Positions 12,442 to 24,546 of a stretch of DNA of 64,000 nt are shown piece after piece. Position 1 is the first letter of the stretch. The number at the start of each line of letters is the position of its first letter. Source of the stretch: Flammula alnicola (taxonomy: Eukaryota > Basidiomycota > Agaricomycetes > Agaricales > Strophariaceae); NCBI GenBank assembly GCA_015499995.1, contig JADNRV010000204.1, positions 23,555 through 87,554 on the forward strand. The letters run 5' to 3'. Made by a program: the position numbers and the translations under genes. A model generated the notes under the pieces. That model had not been told where the DNA came from. It searched no databases and worked only from the letters and a program-made list of their open reading frames with translations.

Positions 12442-14366
12442 ACGTTTTTTGGATTATTTCGTGGTGAAGGCCTCTAGGATGATTGATATCGGTTTACCGC
12501 GCGCGATAGACATGTGAATCTGCTGGACGGATAAATAAATCAAGAACTATATATCAAGCGATGTAAGATTGCAATATACCGAACTATAGAGGGTGGTTAA
12601 TATTTATTTGGGTTTTATTTCAGGCGTACACGGTATAAGGGATGTTGCTCTCGCTTAGGATGTGCTGTACAACGTGAGAAGATGCTTCGACCGACTCGCC
12701 TCCTCATGCATCATGGCCCAGCTTCCCACTAATCTTCCAAGACGTTCTTGTCAGTGCTTGATAGCGTCAACACTGCTCGCTGCCATGGGTTAAATTTTCA
12801 GAACCCCCCGGGCAAACCTGCCGTAAGTCGGACTCATCAAAGAGCGATTCAGACGGACCGCAGAACACCAAGTCCGCCTGAAGACAGCTGGGGGATGCCA
12901 GAAAATTTATCGTCCACAAGGCCTTCAACAGCTGGAATGGCTTAACAAAATTTCTGCATGTGCTTGGGCCAAGTACTTGCGGTGTTCTTCGGCGTCACTC
13001 CACATGGTGATTCTGAAACCAGGTTATTTCATCGAAGTTTGACAAACCTTAGGTATTCGGAAACTATCAAGGGTCTGGGCTGACTCATGTGAGCCCTGGA
13101 TATACAGTAACAGTTTGATAGACTTTCAACCCCAGAAATATGGAGATAACTAATATAGGCGTCGGATGCATATCCTTATATCACCAAGTAACTTCTCGAA
13201 CAGACGTGAGGCCGGCTGCATTGTATGCGCTGCACATTCTTTTCTCGGAGTTGTTTCGGAATCGAGCAACGCAAATAGCGATGAGCCTGGGGACTCGTGC
13301 TACATGCGGTGCCGATGCGCCTTTTCGTGTGCATGAAGTAGTGCAGAATTGAATTATTCGTATTCAAGTCATCCAACTTAACAGACTAGTGACACTGGGC
13401 GCTGGTTTCGGAGTCTTATTAAATAAATCTTCTAACGCTAAAACTTATAGGCACATATAAAGATAGCTTTTATTCTGCCTTCTCAACTCCAAGAACTGTA
13501 AACAACCTGGACGACCAGTCCCAGGGAGGCACTTGACCTCTTTGTTCGATTAATTTGTCCAATTGGCTCCGGACAATGGTGCATCTTAATCACCTCGATA
13601 AATATGTGTCATAGATCGTCCAAATACTTAGGGTTCCCCATACACGATGCCGCCCTACAAACGTGTCGGTAGTTATCAAGTATTCGCTTCCCTTGGATTA
13701 AATTTCCGAGACGTCGCTCGAAGAGCGGCTGTTCCACACTGTGGGTTATGTAGACTGTCGGTGGTAGTTTGGGAAGAAGTTTTTTTGACTCGAATTAGAT
13801 TGACAGAAATAAATACAGTTCTTTCGTCACCCTGGCCAAGAAGTCGAGCTGATTAAGAAGGTAGTGTTTGTAGATTTTGGCTCGCGGGTTGGATAGCAGG
13901 GAATTTTATGCTGATTTTGGCTTTTTCCGGTAATGCCACAAATTCGACTGTAGACAAAGGCTCGACGCCAGGTTCACGCGATGCGTCATAATACTCATGT
14001 GCATGAGTATGGACCTAGAATTCGCTGACTTGAAATTAGTTACATGCTTAAACAGCAATGTGCGTGATTTTGTGGTCAGCAATACACTTGTCACGTTCAG
14101 ATGACAAACCTGGCTCGATCGCTGAGGGATTCCATATTGAAATTGCACATCGAATTCACATCCCCCATTCTTCTGCTATCAACGACAACCAACACATCCA
14201 AGAGGTAAGTTTTGCCTCGTCCCCGAGAGCTTTAGCAAACCGTCTATTCCGTTTACAGGATTTTATTATTTTTAAATCAAACCCGTACGTGGCTCTTGTC
14301 CCTGACCTGCTCGATCTGAGCTGATCTGACCGATGCCATACCATAATCTGTCGCAGAACGATCACT
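12442..14366. other. Gene-poor intergenic stretch
   Basis: About 1.9 kb with only short, unconvincing frames on both strands. I see no transposon, repeat or RNA gene here. Confidence 0.4.
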
Positions 14367-14843
14367 ATGACTATCGAAGCTGGATCTGCTCCCGCAGACA
14401 CTTGCCGCCAGGTGAAGTGTGAGACTTGTGGGAAGATAACGTGGGCGGTAAGCAGTTTCCTTAGAAATGAAGATGTGTAGATCATCGGTGGAGGCCTTGA
14501 AGCTTCTGGAGGATGTGATCGAACACGGGCTTCTCCGTTATTTTTTCTCATCGAGCACCGCGGTGGGATCCAAGAACTTACCATTGTGCCCTCTTTTTTG
14601 ACAGGGTTGTGGCCAACATGTTGAAGCGGTGAGTTCGAGTCCCTCTTTTTGGAGCCAAACAGCGCAGTATGCGCCATGGCATACTGTCAATGGAGCGCTG
14701 TGCATGAGGCGTCGGGCATTTCCATGTCGAGTTCCTTTACGTATTCTGCCTTGAAGCTATGGGAGATCTGATGGGGCTATAATTGTTTGCAGGTTATGCA
14801 AGGAGTGAAAGAAGAAGACAAGTGTACCTGTCCTCGAAACTAA
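14367..14843 (+). CDS. Small conserved Cys-rich protein (51 aa)
   Basis: Three exons (14367-14447, 14605-14628, 14793-14843) sum to 156 nt and give 51 residues. The protein reads as a compact CxxC-type metal-binding fold: CRQVKCETCGK, then TWAGCGQHVEAVMQGV, then a terminal CTCPRN. From memory, very similar short proteins with a 'CxxC...TWAGCGxHV...C-C' layout occur in bacteria and eukaryotes without an assigned function. Six cysteines and one histidine could bind zinc. All splice sites are GT-AG and all junctions are in phase 0. It is easily missed because no single exon exceeds 27 codons. Function unknown. Confidence 0.75.
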
Positions 14844-15042
14844 ACTGAGGGCAGCCTTCAGGGTCGGACTGATATGTGGGAAGAAAGGGTGTTCGGGGTC
14901 CGATCAATTATATGTATCGTACCTAATAGGAAAATAGGGTGATGATCTGCACAACTTGAATCGTTGAGATTTATTATAACTCTTAATCTTGGTTACAATC
15001 CTACACTCACGCTCTCTCTGCGACCTCCATGCTACCTCTCCC

Positions 15043-17806
15043 ATGATGCCTGCAAACGCAGTCCACCCCAATCCACAACCACCTATCCTCTTTGACCCTG
15101 AGGGAGACGTCCGCACAACTCTTCGTCTCGATAGATTCTCCGACGAGGGCCGCCCAATGTTGAACAATTATGTTCGCCATGTAAGAGTCGGTGGTGGCCA
15201 ACATGGAGACGTCTATCTATGCCACCGCATTAATGCCCACCTTCTACTAGGCGATCCTGGCCGCCGAATACCAGTGGCAAGTCTTTAGCTCATCATTTCC
15301 TCAAGACCGCGCTTATACTCGTTCCATAGGCCATGAAGTCGGTCAAAAGAAATAACCCTCGCGCTGAACAAATCAAGAGTCTTCGCAAGCAGAGGCTGCC
15401 AACTTCTGCCCACACAACAGTGGCAGACAAGTTGAACACAACCGAGGCGAAAATCAGGAAAGAAATCGCTATCATGAAGAAGCTTCGGCACCCGCACGTC
15501 GTTAGATTGTACGAGGTCATAGATGATCGAATGACCGAGAAGATCTATATGGGTGCGTTTCTCGTCTTTTTTCCACCCTCAACACTAATTGTTCCTTTGC
15601 CAGTTATGGAATACTTAGGAGGCGGAGAAGTGAAATGGCGGGATGACAACCGTCGACCCGTTCTTACCGTTTCACAGACACGTCGAATCCTACGAGACGC
15701 CGTTCTGGGCCTCGAATATCGTTCGTACACTTTTGCCTAATTTTTTCTTTGTGCGCGAATGATTTATATGCAAGCAGTACACCACCAGGGAATCATTCAC
15801 CGGGATATCAAGCCCGCCAACCTCTTATGGACGGACGACCGTCGTCAAGTCAAGATTGCAGATTTCGGGGTGTCTCATTTTTCTTACGCCCAACGGCTTG
15901 CTGCTGCCGGCGGCAAAGATGTTGACGAGGATCCACTTGACCCCCTTCTCCTAGACGACTCCGATCTAACACGGCGAGCGGGCACACCCTCCTTTTTAGC
16001 CCCTGAGATAATATACGAGCATACCTTCGATGCTTCCGGTTCAGCTCCTCTGTACCAGAGCATATCGCATTCACTCTCGGCGGCCTCTCTCCAGACTGTC
16101 GTCGCTGCGTCTTCCTCAGCAGTGGCCCCTAAACGACCAGAGATCACCAAATCTATTGACATCTGGGCCCTCGGTGTTACATTGTACTGTCTCCTCTTTG
16201 GGACGATACCCTTCGCATCTCAACAGGGCGAGTCTGTCGCCGGGTCTGAATACAGTCTGTATAACGCCATATGCAACGAAGACTGGCCGGCTCCTCCCGC
16301 CATAGGCTATGACAGAATGCCATCAGGCGGCCGTCACCCGAATACAAAGTCAGAAGGTGCTAGCATTATCAATCTCCTCGATCGTTTTCTTCAAAAGGAC
16401 TACCATGTCCGCATTACCCTCGACGAAGTCAAGGTGGGTATTTTAGTTTTCTTTTTTGTATCATTGGGACAAATCCTCAACCATAGTATTTCGTGTATCA
16501 ATCACAGAATAATGCCTGGCTTCTCAAGGACCTGGACGATCCGGAGAGGTGGCTGCAGATCACATCACCCAAGGCCAAGATCAACGTATCGACCGTGGAG
16601 ACTACCGATGCGATGTCCGTCGTACACTTTCGGTGGAGATGGGGCGGCAGAATTGCGCGTCACGTTTCGTCTCTCTTTCGAGGTGTCCGTCCCCTGGCTC
16701 GTGCCGAAGTCAGAAATGGTGCTGGGGAGGATTCGTCCGTCGGCTCAATGTCGGATCCTCATCCCCGTTCATTGAACAAGAAAAATACGAATGGATCGGC
16801 CATCGTTCCTTCAAGGCCGATTGGAATACCTGCGAAGCGCGACAAGGGCAAAGTCAAAGCAGAGCGAGCCAATACGTTGAAGCGGCCAGACTCCAAGAGC
16901 TCCAAGAGCTTGCGCGCCACCTCGACCGAGCGGTGGATGCCGGCGACACGAGGGACCTCGATATCCACGAGTGCGCTCCAAGGCACTGTAACCCCCAATT
17001 CCCGACGGGGCACTGACACCAAAAACGGCGACGGCGGGACCTCGAGTCCTTCCTCGCCGACGTCGGTTACTACGACGAGGACGGTGGGAGAGAAACGCGC
17101 CCGGTTCGCGAGTCTCTTCCAGATCGCCAATTGGCGGCCGAACAAGTACCCGTCTCGGTCGGTCGCTGCTGTCGCCACAGAGGACTACAAGCAGCTGCAA
17201 TCGACGACGCGGACGTTTGGGATGGGCACGGCGACTCCTAACACGCGGCGCAGCGAGGAGGCGATGCGATACTACCGCGAGGAGGATGTAAGCGAAGACG
17301 GCGGGAACCTGACGGCCGCGCGGCGGGCGTCGAGCTGGGGCCAGGGCGACAAGGAGTTCACGGAGATGGTCAGCGTGCAGTCTGTCGAGCACGGGCTGAA
17401 CGAGCAGGAGATGAACGTTGGCGCGGGTGGGGTGTTCCATGACGCTCTGCCTGTCGCAGGTCCGTCGACGTACCGCGGCAGCAGTCCTTTGATGCCTGTC
17501 ATGACGCACGACCTTGGGTCTTTGGAGGATGAAATCGCGCGGTACGGCAAGCCTGTGTATGACGATTCCTCTAGCATCGGCAGTGCGGTGGACATCGATG
17601 ACGAAGGATGGCAGCATGGCAGTGGCATGGATAACAACGGCGACTGGCAGCAAGGGGTGGATGACGCCCACGGGCACTGGAAGGATGTCGACGAGTTTAA
17701 CCATGATGATGGAGAGTCGCACCTGGACATCGAATCTGACGACGACGACGACGAGGAAGACAACGCTCTGACATTTTCGCCTCGTAAACATGCACAAAAT
17801 GAGTAG
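15043..17806 (+). CDS. Ser/Thr protein kinase, CaMKK/Ssp1-Tos3-like
   Basis: Predicted upstream kinase of the CaMKK / Snf1-activating group. Exons 15043-15276, 15330-15552, 15604-15720, 15778-16433 and 16508-17806 sum to 2,529 nt, giving 842 residues. The ATP-binding Lys is K81 in VAMK, the catalytic loop is HRDIKPAN (Asp about 201), DFG is at about 220-222, and the activation segment is RAGTPSFLAPEI (Thr about 261), typical of CaMKK. The domain ends near residue 410. The remaining 430 residues are Ser/Thr/Pro/Asp-rich with a basic stretch and an acidic Asp run near the C-terminus, presumably a disordered regulatory tail. The VAMK motif is restored only if the first intron uses a GC donor (GTG|GCAAGT at 15277). 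A second Met at 15046 is an alternative start. Confidence 0.9.
15277..15329 (+). other. GC-AG intron in the CaMKK-like gene
   Basis: The donor reads GTG|GCAAGT and the acceptor CCATAG. Removing it joins ...RIPV to AMKSV and restores the kinase VAxK motif. Using the nearby GT (15274) would delete the conserved Val and the family motif. Confidence 0.75.
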
Positions 17807-18441
17807 GCAGGAACGGAGGATCTTCCTTGCCTTTTGTTGATCGCATCTATAGCTTTTGGAGAGGCATATTGTAATGCCCTAATCACGGACACGAGGACTT
17901 TATACATTATTATGCACAAACCCCCCACACATTATTTGATACCACTCATTCCCATCTTGATTCCCATTCCACTACTCCCATCGTGTATTTGTTCCAGATG
18001 CTAGACTGCCAGCCCGAGCGAAGTTGACACATACCTTCGATCTTGATGGTCTCAACCCTCGCAACACGGACAATCATAGAGTAGCAGTAACTCGCTATAG
18101 AAGACGCTTTAATGTGTCTGTACTATGTACAATGTACACTAGATTACAAGGGTTGCACAAACATCATTAAATTAGCTAGCGAACGAGGTCCTAAATGGTG
18201 AAAAGGTACGGCAACATAAAGTTAGGTGTAGATTAAATAATGAGGAAAGGAACGCATGGAACTGGGGGTTAATGAGCGTTGATGACTCTGGTGAAGATGG
18301 GAGCATGAAGAGAAGGTAAGCATGAAGATAAAGCATGACAATAAAATATAACCATAGGTATGTGTTGTTGAATTATTAGAGTCCATTTTCACGAATATAA
18401 ATAGTTCGAATGGAATCCAGGATATCTTGAAGTCAAATTGT
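17807..18441. other. Intergenic between convergent genes
   Basis: 3' flanks of the kinase (+) and the coiled-coil gene (-). AT-rich, with no gene or repeat recognised. Confidence 0.5.
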
Positions 18442-21400
18442 TTATGTGGGCCAACCGCGAGCGATCCTCGCTGCTCCACCGCCCACTCGTCCAAGGAAGT
18501 TCCACACAGCGGCGGTACCATCCGGTGCGAAACCTTCGCCGGTAGCATGCATCGAGTTGAAACTATTCCACGCAGCTCTGTCGTAATATGTCGGACCTCC
18601 GGGTATCGAATACTGGGGAGCCATGTAGGGGGTAACGGCCAGAATCACGAGTGCAGATGCTCCTACGAACATCATCGCCTGGCCGGCAAGGCCAGAGGCC
18701 AGAGAGGACGCGCTCTTGTCGCCGTAGACGTAGGTATTGTAGATGTTATAGAACCTGCCTCCACGGCGGGGCTTGCCGTCCTTTGGCAGGCGAGAGCTGC
18801 TGCCAGCTCTCTCCGAAGTTTCCATGATCTTATCGATGACCGTGCACTCCACGCCGAGTTCGTGTTTGAGGGCTTTCCATTCCTCGACTGCCTCCTCTGA
18901 GACGCCTCCTGGAATAGCTTCAAAGGGTATCTTGACGCCGTGGTGCCACTTCTTCAGCGTCTCAGCAGCCAGGTGCCATTCACGTTCTTCCTGGTCGGCT
19001 CCAGTGACTTGGTGATAGTCGGGGGGTTCGTCAAGAAGCTCGAGTCGCTTGGATGATGGTTTAGGGGTAGGAGGTACGATAGTGGAAGATGAAGACGCCA
19101 TGCTTTCATCATGGACAGGCGAGGGTGACCTGGATCGTTCGACTTCGAAGTCGTCCGTTTGAATCTCCATCTCGACGGTAATCCGCGGCGGCGCCACGGG
19201 TAAGGGTTTGGGTTTGGGTATCTCGTCGGTCTGGATGCTAAATGATGCTTTGATGACCTTTCGCTCCGGTTCAGTTTGCATGCCATGATTGACGGCGAAC
19301 AGAGTTGGGTCATATTGAGTAGAGCTGTCTGAGTACTCCTTGAGTTCTTCGAATGTCCTCCTCGTCGATTCGATGACGTTAGCACGACTTGCAACTTTCT
19401 AGAAAAATACCAGTTAGCGAATGAGAAGCCCGATAACGAAGTTCTGAAAGTACATACCCGCTTCCTTTTCGTGATGATGGTCTGGATAACATCTTCGTCT
19501 TCTTCTACTTCGGTATCCTCCTCCTCGATTACTGTGGTGCCTTCACTGACCATTTCGTCGGATTCTGGTTCGGCGTCCATCTCCCAGTTCATCTTGCCCA
19601 TCAGTTCCGCACCAAGGCTTTTGCTCATCGTGTTTGCAGCGCTAGAATGACCGCTGCTGCCGCCTGCGACGACCATTGTGGCAGCATTCCGCATTTCATC
19701 CATTTCAAACCGCATCCTGTCAATCGTCTCCTTCAAGAGCAGATTCTCCTGCTTCTGCTCATCTAACTGGGTATGCGCCTCCATGGCGACTGACAGTTCT
19801 AGTTCAAGCTGTGCAATGCGCTCCTCGTATGTCTCATGCTCCTTCATAAATTTTCCTGTCTCGATTTCATGGAGAGAAACAGCTTCTCGGAGAGTACGAA
19901 TGGTCTCCTCTCGTTTTCTGAGATCGTCGCGGTATTTTTCAGAGAAAGCTATAATGACGACATGTTATTTACCAATCAACATGTCATGAGAAACGTAATC
20001 AGGAAGTACACATACAGCATTGTTCTTGATACTGCTTTTGCAGACTGCTATATGTCGTCTTTGCACCATCCAAGGCTTTTTGGACTTTGGCAACTTCAGC
20101 TTCAAGAGCGGCTATTTGAGCCATGTTCCGTGACTGAAAAATTCGCCTTTCGTTAACGAGGACTTTCATCAAAGAAAAACGTACTTACGTCTTTTGCTCT
20201 TAGTTCCTTCTCCTCTCTATTAGAAGCACTAAGTTCGACCCTCAATTCGTCCAGCCGTTGATGCGTCTCGTCCAGTTCCTGCTCGTGTTCTTCAAGCTTG
20301 CGTGCCAGAGTGGACTCTGCGTCTGTTTTCTTCCGTATGAGTTCCTCATTGACCCTTTGTAATGCTTCCAACCGTTCGGTTATCTCCATCGACACTGTCG
20401 AACTGGCCGTAGATCTATCCATAACTAACCCTAATCCTGCGTCCATGTCTTCTTCGTCGGAATCGGAGCCTGAGGTGCGTGGCATGGGAAGAGATGAAAC
20501 GGCGTTATCGAAATTTTCGCTGTAGTTAAATCCATATCGAGACATTGGACGCTTGACAGTGTTGTCGTCGGGTGACGAGTATCCCAGGTCGAAGGAACTA
20601 TTAAAGCCGCTTTGAGGCTGAGAACGGGTACGGGAATGGGGTCGCGACAGAGACCTCCCATAGTCTGGCGAACCTGGAGAGAATCCGGGGTCTCTTGAGG
20701 AGCTTGAAGGAGAAGTTGGGTTCGAGGGCGTTCGAGCTCGGCTACCACCATTACGCCCAAAGGCAACAGGTGGGCCACCCTGTTTACAAAGCGGTTATTA
20801 ATGCTTCGACATCTCAAGTAGAAAGGAGATACCTCCGAATCGCTGCGACTTCCTGCGTCACTCTTTCTCCGGCCCGCAGGGGTTGGGCGCTTGATAGGCC
20901 AGCTGGAAGGTGCGGCGGTGTGCAGCGGAGTTGAACGTTGTCTGCGTTCAGAGTCAAGTGGGGACTTTACGGGTCCAGGCGTTGAAGGACCTCGAGATGG
21001 AGGACGGCTATGAGGACCTTGATAGTAAATTGTTGTGCCATTTGAGTCGGTGCTCGTAGATCTTGTGTGTCCAGAACGTTCTCCCTCGTCGTCGCTGTTG
21101 TATATTTCTCCATCGTTTTTTGGGCTTCGAGGGGGGGTAGCCTTGGTCTTTGCTGCTATGAATTGTAAAAGCATTTGTGGCGTGACTTGAAAACTAGGAT
21201 TGTCATCGAGGAGCTTTTGGAACATGCCAACTTCGGTATCAGACATAAGAGGGTCCCCATCATACGCGTCGGAGAAAGCATCCAGAACGTCCACGACCGC
21301 GTTGGCGGGTATGACTGGCTCTCCGGCATCGTTTACATGGGAATCTGAGCGTTTTTCGAATATGCTGTAGAGGGCGATTTCAATATCTACGAGTGACTGC

Positions 21401-21471
21401 CTGTTGCGTCCGTAGGTATTCTAGAACGATGTCAGTGTTGTTTGAATAGGTTATTAAACTGTACTCACCAT
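18442..21471 (-). CDS. Large coiled-coil protein with C-terminal membrane span
   Basis: Exons 21471-21469, 21420-20833, 20779-20189, 20133-20016, 19948-19458 and 19398-18442 sum to 2,748 nt, giving 915 residues. The coding sequence opens with an exon carrying only the ATG (ATG|GTGAGT). Layout: an N-terminal helical domain of about 90 residues that looks EF-hand-like (DVLDAFSDAYDGDPLMSD); a Ser/Pro/Arg-rich linker; long heptad-type coils from about residue 300 to 560; an acidic patch; then one membrane span (MMFVGASALVILAVTPYMA) and a tail of about 65 Gly/aromatic-rich residues ending ARGWPT. A cytosolic coiled-coil rod with a tail anchor and a short lumenal end suits an organelle tether or a KASH-like nuclear-envelope protein, but no definitive motif was found. 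Function is inference. Confidence 0.8.
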
Positions 21472-21700
21472 TGTAGAAGCTTGTTAGCAGAGAGGTGGGG
21501 AGATAAGTAAGAGGGAAAGCTTTACCATTTAATGCCACAAAGTCGGAACTGGCGGAGGTCGTGACAATGCCCCGTTCAAACCCAAAGTCAGGTGTTGATG
21601 CATGTTTGTCATCTCAACTGGAACAATGAGCACGTGATGGCGTGGAATCCGATCCGCAGGCCCAGGGGTGTTAAAATAACACCAAACCCCAACTTCCACT
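21472..21700. promoter_or_regulatory. Short bidirectional promoter region
   Basis: Only 229 bp separate the divergent start codons of the coiled-coil gene (-) and the NOPCHAP1-like gene (+), so both must share this promoter interval. No clear TATA box was seen. Confidence 0.5.
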
Positions 21701-22461
21701 ATGGACGGAGGCGGCCACACGACTCACAAGGTGGCGGAGAAGCTGGACGTAGAGGACGAGGAGACCCGGCAAGCAAGAATACGTATGTTTAATCTGCCGG
21801 GTTTTTCACACGAGACTGATCTATGTATATCGTATCATAGAATCCTACCTTGAAAAACTGAATGCATCATCCCAACCAAGAGATTCTACGCTACCGTCTG
21901 GCATTCCAAGGTTTGACTTTGGTGACAGGACAACCTTTCCCGTCAAACCTCCTACAGAGCGTATGTCTTTCCCAATTGTTTTTCGGTCGGGGTCTGATAT
22001 TTTCGTCTGGCAGTTCTCTCCCGTGTTCATGCATTTCTTCCTCAACTCGAAGCATCGAACGCACTCCTTTCGCAGCGTGCCCAAGAAGACCCAGATAGCA
22101 TAAATATTGAACATATTCCGGAGGGGATGACAGAATACATTGAGATGGTACACCTCCACACATTCATCAATTTTTTGTTGCTTCATTCTGACTGACGCAG
22201 AATCTCGGTCTCGGAGTATTTGAGGATCGATCCGCTCGCCAGGATCAAAAGACCGAAGACTCCGAGATGTCGACCTCCTCATCTGAATCATCCAGCACCT
22301 CAGACAAAGCGCAGGATGACGATTCCGACCTTGACTCGGATGACGATTCCGAAATCATCACCTCGTTTGTTCCGTCAAGACCCATTAAACCTCTTCCTAG
22401 ACGTGCCTCCAAGAAACAAACTCCGCAAATCGTTGTTCTCGATGAGGCTTCGACTTCATGA
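21701..22461 (+). CDS. NOPCHAP1-like (DUF4598) box C/D snoRNP assembly factor
   Basis: Exons 21701-21782, 21841-21960, 22014-22147 and 22201-22461 sum to 597 nt, giving 198 residues. The pattern matches the small NOPCHAP1/C12orf45 family: a stretch LLSRVHAFLPQLEASNALL, then NIEHIPEG, then YIEMNLGLGVFED, followed by a Ser/Glu/Asp-rich acidic tail. In animals this family links NOP58 to R2TP-driven snoRNP assembly; a matching nuclear role here is inferred from family membership. The family name is recalled, not searched. It is expressed divergently from the coiled-coil gene. Confidence 0.7.
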
Positions 22462-23238
22462 GGGCACCCATTTTCACTTGCTGCATCTCGTCTAAGGATT
22501 GCTTACCTGACTCCAAGGTAATTTGGTGGTATTGGAGCTATTCTCCCTTCGACACGGTCTTATCCCTGTGCCTACTATCTTCCCTTATGACCTACTAACA
22601 CAGCTCTCTTTGCATGGCTTTAATCTCTACTCATGTCATACGATCCCAGAAATATTATCCAAGTTTCCCTCCGCAGTACTAAACGTTTATGCTGACTGGG
22701 TTCCTCAGTTTTTACTGTATTTCTTTTCTCTCTGCGTCGCAAGCTTGAATCACCCTATAATTTCGAGCTCTTCTGCTAGACTTGTCTAATGCTCCGTGGT
22801 GCGATCATCGTACTCTAGCTACGCTTGACGCTAACGGCTCAACGTTCAACCCCTACAGGCTCGATTTTTTACTAAGGCTGCATACATTGGGGCCATGTCT
22901 CAGTATCGATGATGCAGAAAAACGGGGTGAAATCATGATCAATCGACCGTGCGCAACGGCTATGTCGATGTTCGATCCGGAAAAGGAGATGGTGGAGAAG
23001 CGACAAGAAGCGCCGCGTCAGACCGCAGAAACCTTGCGCGAAAGAAGCCACCAAAAAACCGTTCGTGGAGTCGGCCAGGCCGCACAAGTGCGAAACTTTT
23101 AATTTACCGCAACTGCGGCTTACCCATCCACTTCGCTCGATCGGATCTGCTGTTCTTTTTTTACAATGTCTTTTATTATAAAGTCGACCCTACTCTTCTC
23201 GCTTTCACTCATCTCGCATACCTCACATAGCAGTCACG
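22462..23238. other. Intergenic
   Basis: 3' flank of the NOPCHAP1-like gene and promoter of the Rds1-like gene. A 106-codon frame at 22782-23102 (+) is basic, has no domain and is not supported. A TATA-like TATAAAG at about 23177-23183 lies 56 bp before the Rds1-like ATG. Confidence 0.5.
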
Positions 23239-24546
23239 ATGAAGACATCGACCTTGCTTGTGACGCTATTATCCCTGCGGTCACTTGTCTCTGGTGCACC
23301 ATTCTCGCCTTCAGGTGGTGAAAACTGGGAACCATACTATCATCCAATAAGTGACTTCGACTTCCAGTCAATCGTATGCAATACTTTGGTTTCTTTCAAA
23401 TACGATCGCTGATTGTTTTCTAACTGCATAGAACTTGGCACTCAATCAAGAATGGATAGAACTCGATCTATTCCACCATGGCCTTGCCAAATTCTCCGTC
23501 GAGGAGTTCGAGGCCGTCGGCCTCAACGCTGAGGATCGCTTCCTTATACAATTCATGGCCGACCAAGAAGCGGGGCATGCCGAGCTCCTCACCAACATCC
23601 TAGGTGAAGGCGCTGCCAAGCAATGCACCTACCAGTATCCCTTCGAGACCGTCCGCGAGTTCGTTGATTTCTGCCAGAAGCTTACACGGTTCGGCGAATC
23701 AGGCGTCTACGGCTTCTTGGAGCATCTCAACTCGCGCGATGCTGCTCAGCTCCTTCTGCAGTCCATCACCACTGAAGCACGCCAGCAAATGATTTTCCGC
23801 CAATTCGAAGGTCTATTTCCCATGCCTGTGTGGTTCGAAGCCGCGATCACCCAGTCTATGGCTTGGACTCTGCTCGCGCCCTACATCGTTTCGTGTCCTG
23901 CCGAGAACCCCCGCATCAAATGGCAAAATTTCCCTGCACTCAACATAAACGTAAGTTCCTGTCTATTTTTCCGCGTATTTTTTTTTTACCTTCATTTTAC
24001 GCAGAACAACCCAGATGCAACAGGCTACTTTAACAACTCAGTAGTTGGCAACGACACTACTCCTGCTATCACACACAATCGCACGGTTCCCCTGTCCTAC
24101 CCCGGTCGCGAAGTCTTCTTCACCTGGGAGTTGCCCGGAAAAACGGTCGGATATAACAACAGCTATACTACCAACACGACTGCTGGCGACCCTAAGGTGC
24201 GTGTCTCATTCTTCGTATCAAAACGTTGCGCTCAACTTGCCTATTTCGTAGTACGTTGCATGGATTTCGCAATTGAACACAACCTTCACCGACCTCATTA
24301 ATATTAACGGTCAGAGTGGCATGACATATCAACCCGGAGGAACCGTCTTTGGAGATTCAACTGCTCCCATTGTCAATGGCACAATGTACGCGCGGTTTCT
24401 TTCCCTTATTTCGTTCGATTTTAAACTCATGAATGCTCGAAAGGTTTGTTGCCATTACTGATTCAAATCTCCCCATCACACCTTCTAATGTATCGTTGCT
24501 TAACCCGCACATTGTCGCTGGCCCTGCTCTCTACCAATCAGGCTGA
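23239..24546 (+). CDS. Secreted ferritin-like protein, Rds1 family
   Basis: Exons 23239-23373, 23432-23950, 24005-24196, 24252-24385 and 24444-24546 sum to 1,083 nt, giving 360 residues. An N-terminal signal peptide is clear (MKTSTLLVTLLSLRSLVSGA). The ferritin-like four-helix part follows, with the diagnostic QFMADQEAGHAELL helix (Glu and His metal ligands) and a second TEARQQMIF helix whose Glu would complete a di-metal site. A C-terminal beta-rich, N-glycosylation-rich region of about 150 residues follows (many NxT/NxS). Fungal Rds1 proteins are stress- and growth-state-regulated secreted proteins; the metal or oxidative role is inferred. All introns are GT-AG. Confidence 0.85.

Noticed and set aside
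14625..14645. GTTCGAGTCC, resembling a tRNA B box
   Set aside because: Falls at the exon/intron border of the Cys-rich gene, with no A box or cloverleaf around it.
16811..17797. 328-codon minus-strand frame
   Set aside because: Shadow of the GC-rich kinase C-terminal exon; Arg/Val-rich with no domain.
22782..23102. 106-codon + strand frame
   Set aside because: Basic, low-information sequence in an intergenic gap with no recognisable motif.
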